Source: Bolinopsis microptera
Lineage: Eukaryota; Ctenophora; Tentaculata; Lobata; Bolinopsidae
Direction: 5' to 3'
Assembly (NCBI RefSeq): GCF_026151205.1
Contig: NC_087076.1
Coordinates: 4,053,902 to 4,117,901 of the forward strand
Length of the DNA: 64,000 nucleotides
Within the stretch, counting starts at the first letter, position 1; every line of letters begins with the position of its first letter. The notes beneath the pieces are model-generated. The model was not told where the DNA came from and ran no database searches. It saw only the letters and a list, made by a program, of their open reading frames with translations. Below are positions 37,901-49,900 of the stretch, piece after piece. Position numbers and translations under genes: made by a program.

Positions 37901-40900
37901 ATGTCAAACAAATTTAAATGTAATACGAGAACTGAGAAGGTATCGTACATACGAGGACTGAGGAGGAGGACCGTGGAGGAGGAGGAGGAGGACTGTGGAG
38001 GAGGAGGAGGAGGAGGAGGAGGAGGAGGAAGAGGACTGAGGAGGAGGAGGAAGAGGAGGAGGAGGACTGAGGAAGAGGACTGAGGAGGAGGAGGAAGAGG
38101 AGGAGGAGGAGGCTAGGAGGAGGAGGAGGCTAGGAGGAGGAGGAGGAGGAGGAGGAGGAGGAGGAGGAGGAGGAGGAGGAGGAGGAGGAGGAGGAGGAGG
38201 AGGAGGAGGAGGAGGAGGAGGAGGAGGAGGACTGAGGAGGAGGAGGACTGAGGAGGAGTAGGACTGAGGAGGAGGAGGAAGAGGAGGACTGAGGAAGAGG
38301 ACTGAGGAGGAGGAGGAGGAGGAGGAGGAGGAGGAGGAGGAGGAGGAGGAGGAGGAGGAGGAGGAGGAGGAGGAGGAGGAGGAGGAGGCTAGGAGGAGGA
38401 AGAGGAGGAAGAGGAGGAAGAGGAGGAGGAGGAGGAGGAGGAGGAAGAGGAGGAGGAGGAGGAGGAGGAGAGGAGGAGGCTAGGAGGAGGAGGAGGAGGA
38501 GGGGGAGGAAACATCTTTCTGGATTCTCAGTCAGACAAGACAAATTAAATTTCTTCTCCGTAAAACTGCAAAACGATAATATTTGTTTCAGATGACTTCC
38601 GGTCAATAGATTTAGGGGGTAACAAATTTAGAGAAATTTAAAATAGAAAGAAAAAAAATTGGTATTCAGAGTTTTCAAAATAAACGTGTACATTTGATTC
38701 TAGGTGACGTGGGGGTGATGCAACGTCAATTAATGTCAATTAATGTCAATTAATGTCAATAATGTCAATGTCAGTTTTGCAAAATTTTGGAATACTGACA
38801 TTAATTGACACGATATTTTTCGACCAGAGATTATGTAGTTCTACCATATTTTTAGCACTTTAGAACGTTTTATATCATCAATTTATTCACTACTATCACA
38901 TATGGAAATGTGAAATGTGAAAAAAATTCAGATCATTAAATAATAAAACTAAAATAATACGGTTTTCCGAAATTAAATTTTCTTAAATGGACGTGGTCAT
39001 CCAAGGGCGTGGTTCTCAACATCATCAGAACTTAAAACCCACATTAAACGAAATGCCTTCATGACATTTATATTTGAATAACGAATCTTAAACAGCTAAC
39101 ATTACTCCTTCATACTAAAAAAGCCGATTCTAGATATTTTACCTGTATAAGAAACCAATAAAATATGGGCGTGGCCGGTGGGGACCGAAGATGGAAGAGT
39201 TGGAAGCTGAAATTTTTTTTGGTGGTCTTTGAACCTAAGAATCAACAGATAAGAACATACTCATAATTATTCAAGGACATTTTGTTTTTTTGAACCGGTC
39301 TAACTTACATAAACGTGAATATCTTGAATATTTATCGAATAATGATAATCTCAAATTTCAAGACAAATTAATGTCAATTAATGTCAATTAATGTCAATTA
39401 ATGTCAATTAATGTCAATGTCAGTTTGGGGTTTTTATGGAATACTGACATTAATTGACGTTGCATCACCCCCGGTGACGTACATCATTTTAAAGCAGAAA
39501 TAAATTCGGATCACTTCCACAGTTCCACGGCTGATTCAAACATTCTTACAACTCTTATATAGAAGCATGATCGATATCATCGCAGTCTTTACTTCTTAGT
39601 TGGTACACATTTGTCGTCTGATGAATATAAATTTCTCACAGCTGATTATTTACGTGAAAAACATCACGACTGAGGAGTCTACAGGATCAGGACTCAGCTG
39701 CTCTTTATAATCAATGTGAATGCTAACTGTTTTCAACTTCAGCTGTTTATTCATATGCTATCTTCATCAAACGGCATAACATCAATATCAGTGTAGGAAT
39801 TGTCACCCCGAATATCCTCATCAACCAGTGACGGTTCTTCTTCAACAATTGGAGACAAATCCTCATCAATCTCTGGGTCTCTCTGTAGTTCTCTCCTGTA
39901 GAGAGAAACCAGGACGAACACGACCAGAGCTGTAATAACCCCGGCTACAGGAACCCAGATAAGAGCCATGCTGGTCTCTTTCCGTGGAACTCCTGGGATA
40001 CATTGAGCTTTACCTTGATACGAGACACATACAGACTCCTGACAAGAAGTACCGTTACCAGGGGAACCAGGCACACAGAGAAGGTTACCGGTACTATTAG
40101 TGTCACAGTAGTTGGTGGTCTGGTTACACTCAATGTAGAGGTCCTCTGGGCTACTGTCTTCAGTAGCCCGGCTGTAACAGCGCTGATCGTAACAGTTGTG
40201 ACAGAGGATTGGAACTAGAACTGTGACACTGAGAATGAGAACCTTCATTGTATCCATGGCAACTGAAGTACATGAAGTTATTATATCCAGGGATCTGCAA
40301 TTTAACAGGAAAATGAGAATAATAATAATAATTACAAGTCACCACCAAAACGGGGCGACATCAGAATAAAAGTTTAGGATTTTTGCACATTAAAGAAAAA
40401 ACTCAGAGTTATAATAAGGATTTAAATTAGGAGACGAAGAAGAGCAGATACGATAACAAAACTCGGATCCTCTAGAAAGCCAAACAAACAAGCCGGTGCT
40501 GTGATTACTACTGCTGCTGAAAGTGATTGAATCTGAGAGACCACGAACACAAAAGCTCCCCAGATGGAATGTGATACTAATCACACTTGATGTGCTGCAG
40601 GAATGTAACCTAAGGGAATTAGGTGACGTATTCGATACACGATATGTATGAGAGTACTGAACACTTCAATGAGGCATTCGATTGATTTAAGGATTAAATA
40701 GAATATCTGAATTCTGACCTCAGCAGACCTTTACCTAAAACCTGGAAGAACGAAGAATAAATAAAGATAGGAAGCGATTTCGGCAAAAAAACCCTTAGAG
40801 ACATTTTTCCTTTCGCGTTTCGCTGTCAGCGGAACTTTAACTGTTGAGAAGTTTTCATAATTCATTCGTTTTCTTTGAGAGAGCTGTTAAATATTATTGT

Positions 40901-43900
40901 TTGTTAAATATACTTGTTGTATCGGGTATCCACCAAGATAATCCCATGACCTGCGTTGAAAGTGATACATGACAAGTCAGTCAGGATGTATTGTTACAAG
41001 AAATGAACACAAACAGAAACTGCACGAACTGATTTTAAATTGATCATCGTAACTTTTGACAGGGAAATTTAGTTGTTTCGTGAAAATTAGTACATTGCTG
41101 AATGCTGATGACACTCGAGAACTTTTCTTCACATTGAAAATAAAAGATTCGCTTCAAAACATGATGAGATTTGATCATCACGAAAGATGACTATTAATTA
41201 ATGATTAACAAATAATTATAGGACAACATTACACTCCAAAACTTCGATCATAACATGAGAAAATATGGACAGAACAGAACAAGAACAAAAACTACACTCA
41301 AAGACTGAGGAATCAGGAGGACTCTGTACCCCAGGAACCAACTATTTAGCTATCATCGCTCAATAATCGGTTTGGTATCGACAGTTCGACGCTACATACT
41401 TTGATTTTCCGACTTTAAAGCTGACTTAAGAAACCAGGGAATACATTTTACCTTCCTAACATTAAATCGTTGATTTTATTTATATACCACTTTATTTTTA
41501 TTTTTTTCAAAACATTCCAGTACATTGACATTGTGCAGAAAGTTGGAGATTAAAAATTTTGGAAGCATGTAGGGATTTAGATCTGATATAAAAAACTGCA
41601 GTAATACAATTGTGCTAGAGTATTTTAAGTAAAAATACTCTAGCACAATTGTAACTGCAGTTTTACAGAACTCTAAATGCTTAATGAACACACTTGCATG
41701 TACCACCCGTATTCACACTCAGACCTGAGTTTAGTCATTTTCTGATACGAGATTGAGGACGGGTTCTATAAACAAACAAACAATTAATGATTAGTGTTTT
41801 TACATTTTCGAAACCAGAACTTTGTCACTCAGGACAGAATGATATCAAAAACATATTATAATGCTTTTGGACACGAAGGGAAACGCACAACGTAAGGCTT
41901 GAAATCTTCGTAAAACTACATCATTAGAGCTGTGATATCAAGTTCAAGGTGACCCCAAGACACGGTGATGTAGCTATCATACCCTCATTGTCAAAGTCAA
42001 GTTCCTTACGCAACCAGTCAATGTACGACAGGTTTTTTTTCAGTTCAAGGACCGAAGCTGTGGAACAAGGTGCCTCACACAGTTAAGGCTGATACATCCT
42101 TTGACATGTTTAAGTGAAGTTTGTCGAACTTTATTGCTTTGATACCGGACAACCCTCCGGTCGCCGGCTACAGCTGCAGTTGGTCAAACTCACTGGTTGA
42201 CTACACGCCATCCAGGTGGTCATATATCTGATGACCCTTCCGGCTCCACGGATGAACTTAACGAAGTAACGAAGAAGTATAAGAGCAGGCTGTAAAAATA
42301 TGTAACTTTAAGATAAGCACTCTATCAAGTAAAATTAATATAATATAATCATCATAGTTTATAAACTCAAACGTAAAAATTGTAACATGGGCAAAATTTA
42401 ATCAGTCAAAATTCGTAGCATAATATATCAAAAACTCTACACTCATGACATTAGTGTTCTATTCAGCAGACTGCGTGCTATTATCAAAACGTGGATGGTA
42501 CACACGTGCCCTTAAATCTATAGTACGTCATTAACAATTTGAGAGTGATGAAATATAAACATTGAACTTGGTAAATCACAACAAGAAATAAAAAAGAACT
42601 TTAGAAAAACGGCACAGTATTAAGAATATTTCTATACTTTAGAATAATAAGAATATCATTGCAAACGATCAATAATTATTATGATAACAGTACTTAACAC
42701 AATCAACTTTTCAAAGTTCAGATTCGACCAGTTACCACTTCAAGGACCTTAGTAGTTTGGATTAGTTGAGTAGTCATTCTTTGGAGGGGCATTGGCATCA
42801 TAAGGAGGGGGTTGTTCGGCAAACTGACCAGGCTGCTGCTGCTGCGCTGGGTAACCGCCTGGTTGCGCTGGGTAACCGCCTTGTTGCGCTGGGTAACCAC
42901 TTGGTTGCGCTGGGTAACCACCTTGTTGCGCCGGGTAACCGCCTGGTTGCGCTGGGTAACCGCCTTGTTGCGCTGGGTAACCACTTGGTTGCGCTGGGTA
43001 ACCGCCTTGTTGCGCTGGGTAACCACTTGGTTGCACTGGGTAACCACCTGGTTGCGCTGGGTAACCGCCTTGTTGCGCTGGGTTACCACTTGGTTGCGCT
43101 GGGTAACCACTTGGTTGCACTGGGTAACCACCTTGTTGCGCTGGGTAACCGCCTGGTTGCACTGAGTAAGCAGTTGCGCCATATTTAGCCGGGGGACCCA
43201 CAACGTTGATGTTCTGGACGACAGCGGGTCTAACAACCGGAGCTGGAGTGTTCTGCTGGATCACCACTGTTTGTTGTTGCACTGCCCGACGTCGTCTTCT
43301 ACAGCATCTGCAGCAGCACAGGATAATGATAGCTAAAACTACAACACCCCCAACTCCGTAACCTACGAACCACGAGTTGGTGTTATAACTGCTGCAGTAG
43401 GCATGCCCATTGTAGTTGTTGGAAGAGCAGTAGTAGTCACCGTAGCAGTAAGTACCGTTCCCAGAATAGCCTATCTGACATAGGGGGTATCCACTGTACA
43501 TAGTATCACAGTGTTGATATGACTGGTCACAACTGATCCAAGTGTCGTAGTACGTCCCAATACCCCAACATTCCTGATCGTAGCAATCCCAACTGCTCAC
43601 AGACACGAAAAGGGATAGGGTGACTGTTAATACTAACAGTTTCATTGCTTCTGAGTTAGGATATGTTAGATTGGAGCATGCTTTCAGTTTTTACAAAGAT
43701 ACCAGATAAATATAATACATATGCTAAGAGCAACTCAGTTTACATAAGCATAATCAAAATGCAATACAGAAACTTCCCGAGCTTAAAGGTGAAACCCAAA
43801 CGTAAGTTTTGAAAGAGTGGGAAGCGTAAACATAAGTAGAAGGTCTGAGGTCATGAAACGCCCTATCAGATAAGAAAGCAACTTGATACTGTGACACGCC

Positions 43901-46900
43901 TCTTCCACCCCACTACACGCCTCCACCACTACATGCCAATGTAAGCAAATTCCAAAGCAAGATATTCAGACTCTGAAAAGCACCTCTCTTAAATTGAGAG
44001 ATGTTTACAAGATTACTTTTTATGTTACAATTACCTTATTTTTCATAAGGTTGAAAGATGAATATTGTTAGAGTGACAAAACAGTAAACACGGATAGAAA
44101 GGGAAACAAAATGATAAGAACAAATTAATGACAAGTGGAAAGACGATAGTCGATATTACGACACGGTGATCTATATTGACGACACGGTGATCTACAAACG
44201 AACTGAAGATGGTATTCTGACATTCTCACAGCGGCTCAATCCACGATTTGGTGTCAAGTTAACTACCAACAGAGATCCTCCTTTATTATTATATATTTCA
44301 GTGGAAGGCGTGATTCGTAACAGAACGAGCTGTCTAGTATACTACATCATCAATAGACTGGGTTTTATAATTCCTTGTGAAAATTGCATAAAATTTGCTG
44401 AGCTGTAATGTGCTTATTATTGCTTTATTTCGAATTTAGGTGCCCAAAAAAGAGGATCCTTATCTCACTTCTTTGTGTTTAATCTTCATAGCCATGTAAT
44501 AACAGTGGTAGAAGACACTGTTCATCAGGAATATCATGAGTAAGAAAGCGGGGAAGTTGCGAGTCCGCCAGAAGCACCCAAACACAGCCGCACTCCAGTT
44601 CAGGACAACTACCAGAAGGGAGAACCGGGCCCGGTGGGGGTACCGGGGGGTGAGGCTCTGGTAGCCGTCAAACTTCCAGTATCTAGTTCAGGGGTCGTTA
44701 ATTATACACCCCGCCTTTATATTGGCACTCTTAGTTCAACAGTTTAGGACCAGGATGATTACAACATTCTGATACCTTCATATTAAAAAGTGTTACCAAA
44801 ATCTAGCTAAACTTCGAATCTTGAATAATCCCAAGAAACCCCTAAACCCCCCCCCCCCCCCCCCCGGCCCCCATTAATAATTTGTGTACAACACAGTGAG
44901 CCACACTAAAGATATATTTTATACTAAACACTATATTCTGCTAAAATACATTTTATTATTTTTAGTGCGCCTAAATTCTCAGAAATGTCTGAATACTACA
45001 AAGCAAAGTAAATACCTGAAAAAGTGGGATATTCTGGCGAATATGCCACAGTCTAACGAGATGACGCCCATGTAGTACATGTGGGAGGTAAAGTAGAGTG
45101 TAGCCACAATGTAAAGCACTGCGAAACATATCCAGAAGTAGATAGTTTGTACATACACCCCCACCACCTAAGGGGAGGTTTGTTAGAAAATCTGTTGACA
45201 ATTTGTTAGAAAAAATGGAAAAAACTGTCAACTAATATTAACGTAACGTTGAAAAGTAAGATAAAGCTCAAACCTCAATAAGGACAGTGAATGATAGGAA
45301 GATGTAAGCAGTATAAGCGTGCGGGTTCACATCAGGATGCCTGAGCTGGTATATCTTCAGCATTAGTAACCCTGCCATAAGGTACATAAAGGTACTGTCA
45401 AACTGGAAGTTGTAACCAGTAGGGCACACGTGATATGAAGCTGATAAGAGACCCTCCATACACAGGGAGAAACCCACTGAGTAGTAGATACCGTTATGTT
45501 GTGGTAAACCGTACCTGAGAGAGGGGGGTTTCAGAGGGGCGAGAGAGAGAGGTGCTATAAATTTTACAACTCGTTAAACAAGTAATAAGACTGTCAGGTA
45601 ATTAGCTAATTGTCTAATTAACTAACTTTCTCCCCAGGATAGGGCGCTCCTTGACTGCAGCTTGGTATTTGGTGTCTCTGTGTTTCACTATCAACAAGAA
45701 CAGGAAACCGAGAAGAACATACCCACAGTTGCTGCAAATATTAATGTAACGTTAATAATTATAGTTCTCTGGTTTATTTCTTTCTCATGGCGCAGGAAAA
45801 TCTTGTGATTTTACCGCCTTATTTATAGAAGCTGTTATTTAGGTTTACATCTCGTAGGAAACAAGTTAGGTTAACAGTGTTTACCGTCCAGCCTGAGTGT
45901 TTACTGTTATTAGCCTGCTACAGCCTCAGTGTTTAATTGTTTAACATTATCAGGGTGCTCATTAAAAACGGGGATTAAGTTTTTAACGTTAGTAGAACTG
46001 TGACTAACAATCCCAGTTATATTGGCTTCCATTCTTTATCTAGGATCAGTTAGGGCAGAAGCAGTGGGGCTGAACAACTGTGTAACCACCCACCCCAGTA
46101 GTCAACATTAGCCGACATTAGTCTGCTCTCACCTGAAAATGTTGTTGAACTGTTGGACCACGCCCAGGGGTCGGGAGCACAGATAGTTGTAGTAACATAT
46201 GTCCTGGTTACCCGTGAAATGTACGATCAGTTGTATACCTGCGGACATGTCGTTATCTTCTAATTGTGAGGAAAATAATGATAAATAAGGAGGAGGAGAT
46301 GATAGAGGAGCAACCGCATTGGAATTGTCACAATATCAGTGACTAACTCCTACCCGGCATAGAATTGCAGCTACAGGAATTGGTCACACCGTCAATACAC
46401 GTGACGGTATACCGTTTATTTATTTGTTTATTTGAATTTTATTCCGCATGGAAATTCCAATTTGAGAATATAATAATGTGGGCGAGTGCTGACTATTAAT
46501 GTGTATTTCTCAAAATAGATCGATGTTATGAGGTGGGTTACCTCTTCATCTTTTTGGTGATTATTTATTGTTGTTTTTATTGTTACTTTTATTATAAGTT
46601 TCAAATGCTTATTCTTTATTAACTCAGTTAATTTAACTGCTTTGTTGTTACAGAGCCGAGAATATAGAGGATCCGAGAAAATAACGAAGTCTTCTTTTTT
46701 ATATCAAAATACACTAGGGTATGGCTAATGGCACCTGTAAGCAAGAATCCAGATATTTACTTTATAAAAACTAACCAGCCACCAGTTGAATAACAGGCAG
46801 GGCGTAGAATATAGCAATAGGAATAAGGTTCCACTGATACAGTCTGTACTTGTAATCGTTACTATGTACGCTGAGATCTGCTACGTTTAGCTCCACCTTA

Positions 46901-49900
46901 GTGCGGCGTATCTCCATCACATCATTCAGGTCCTCACAGTAGTCCACACTCCCCATGCTATCATTAGTCTTGTGGCGACGGTAGCCCCCGTTATTAGCGC
47001 TGGTTGTGGAACCGTAGTCCGTCGGGGCTATTTTACTGGCGTCCTCCGTGGGTGGGATCTCCTAGACACACACAGATTAGGGGTGTGGAATAAGGAATTT
47101 TTTGGGGATTTTAATGTCTAGAATGGGAAATTGTAAGTCTAGAATGGGATATTATAAGTTTAAAATGGGAAATTATAAGTCTAGAATGGGAAATTATGTG
47201 TCTAAAATGGGGAATTATGAGTCTAGAATTATAGGTATCATTGTAAGTCTGTAGAGCAATAGACCATCTCGATCTAAGTTTCAATAACAAAGTCCATGAC
47301 TCTACTAAAGAGCGGGAAAATGGCATATCTGGCTGTAGCAATGAAGTGACAATGTTAGGGACAATGTTTATAAATATTATCTTTATAAAAGTAAATGATT
47401 AGTTTGAATAAGTTAGTCACTGTAAGTAAGCAAGATAGCGAGGTAGAGTCAACTCGGAGAAGAACAGCATGCATGTAGTTATTGTAGCTAATTTATCGTA
47501 AACATTTTAAAAGATTAAAATAAAGTATTGCGGCGAGACAGCAAATCCAAAATGTTTAGGCCTCGCTTTGAACCCTTAGCTAAGTTAGTGTGCAGCAAAC
47601 CATTCCGCGACATCACACCATCGTCCAATACCACAGCACGTGCTAGAAACATGACAAGAAGCACGTGCAATCATGATTCTTGTGCACGTGCACAGTGCAC
47701 GTGTGCACGCGCCGCTGCATATTATACGGACCTGGTCGGCGCGGGACAGTAGCCCGTTAGCTTCGTTGTAGTCGGACGCGTCGCTGGGAGCTAGAGATGG
47801 ACTTACAACCCCCTCCACATGATTACTTACCCCGGCCTCTGCTTCACCGTCTGACATGTTCTGATATTCAAACTCTCCGATATTGAATCCTCTGATAAAC
47901 CTGCCAGATATAACCCAGAATTAGTTTAAATCCTCAGCAGATAATAATAATATAGAGTATTTAATAGATACAGTATTGAGTGATGGATAGTAGTTCAAGT
48001 AGTGAGTATTATTTAAAAAGTTATATTATAGGTTTTGGAAATATAAAAAGTGCTTACTTTTCTGTCTCAAGGATTGTTCCCACATAAGCGAGGAGATAGA
48101 TGATAAGAAGAAGTCCAATAGTTATAAGGGTCGGGAAGATGTATTCTCGATAAGTCATCGTCGACTCCACAGAAATTATTACATTCTTTCTCCTGTAATG
48201 GGCAACAAGTTAAGTGTAAATTTAAGATCACTGGAGTGTTTCGTCCCAAACTGGGGAGCAACAATAACGCGTGATTTATTGAAATTTCTCACAGAAAAGT
48301 AGCACATACTGGTTGAAAAGAGGAGCAGGTTTAGGACCGGGTTCAGGTTTACTGTTGTTGCTATACTGTCTGATCTGGTCTAGCAGCTCGTGTCCGAGGT
48401 GTTCACAGGTGTAATCCGTGGGGTGAACAACCACTACCACCACAAAGTCTTTCTGAGGGTCGAGTAGGGGGTCAGATAAAGATAGCAGTGTAACCGGGTC
48501 GGCCACAAGTGACACAATTACTCTGTTGCTAGCGAAGTACAAGTTAAATGGAAAGTATTCCGTTAAATCTGGCCAATCTTATAACAGAATTTCATAGACA
48601 AAGTTGTAACTCAAAAGTTGTTACCCACCGTGACACTGAAGCCAGGAGTAACAGTAATGGCAGCAACCCTAGTCATACTCTGGAACATGCCATCGTACTC
48701 TATATCGTACATCAGGTCATGTATAGGGCACACGTCCGCCTGCACGGAGATAGTCGCGCACGTGTCACTGTCGCTTGTTACTCGCACCAATACTGGTCCA
48801 TTTAACTGACTGGGGAGAGTTTTATACCGTTAATAAGCTGAATTAGCTGTTAATTAACCGTTGATAAAAAACGTTTCGGGACAGACTCTACTGAACCGAT
48901 CACGGTAGAGTGCCTCTTAAATAATTATCGATTGATAAAAGCTCTGACACATCTCATCTTTCTTATCCTACTTTTAACATCTAATTTCCCAGACTAGCAG
49001 TAACCATGGTGATGTTGTTCTGTTGGCAATACTCCTGCCACTTGCTACCAGCTACAGCTTCTCAGGAAGTTGTAATGACAGTCACGACTGTCTTCACAAG
49101 TGGCACTCTGACATTTTTAACAGAGATGTGGTTGAGAGCGCAGAACTGAAGAAGATAAGCGAGAACAAACTGGCTGCGTGGGACGCCTGGCCATTCGACA
49201 ACAAAAACCTCTACTCTTTCAACCGGAGGAGACAACCACTGTGCTCCACAGGAGTGATGAAGAGAGTCGGGTTCCACTTCACTAAGGAGAACCTGCATAG
49301 TGGCACAGCTGCTTTCGCCGGCTTTTGTATAAAGTTTTTTACCACTCTGATGACACAGAAATTCAGCAAGAAGATTGAGGGAAAATTTGGTTGCGCTTAC
49401 AGTTTGGATAAGAAAATCATTTTCTGCACTTATTGCACAAAATAGACATGAAACAAAACTGGTAATATAAAATGTTGATTTATTAGGCTAGTGTTAAAGT
49501 GTTTTTCATTAAAAATAAATTTGAATTTGCTTGTATGAACTTTGAATTTATTGATGTTGACATAATTTAGTTAATTGTATATTTAAGTGTTGCATTATAC
49601 AAAGGTTGATAATTGGATGAAACAATTTGTGATAAAAACTCACTTCGGTTTGAATTTGTATATGAAGTAAATAGGAGTAGAAGGGTGACATTAGCGGTTA
49701 TTTTCTGGTGTGGTCTAGATTAGCTGTGTTTGGTCGGTTGAATAACAATCTTAGATATGCTCTAGAGTCTAAGACCCCTAGTTGGGTGTGTCCAATGTAT
49801 TTAGGAGTCTAAGACCCTTGTTGCTTAGTTGGGTGTGTCTAATTATCTACCTGTAACCTACGTCACAACCGAAGTTTTGTCACTATCATAACACGGGAAG

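Noticed and set aside
38130-38606. Long open frame of Ser, Leu and Pro runs
   Set aside because: It is a translation of the GGA microsatellite.
42766-43188. Plus-strand frames antisense to the repeat-tail protein
   Set aside because: They are shadows of the 24-bp repeat; the minus-strand frame has a signal peptide, cysteine pattern and membrane span.
47585-47735. Extension of the SIDT exon 6 frame past 47732
   Set aside because: The donor GTCCGT after GCCGACCAG fits the phase of exon 7, and the read-through sequence is unlike SIDT.
48453-48542. Longer version of SIDT exon 4 beginning near 48.54 kb
   Set aside because: The acceptor CCCTCAG at 48453-48459 gives the right phase and a spacing to the VVVVV strand that matches vertebrate SIDT; the longer form adds about 30 residues and needs a different donor in exon 3.
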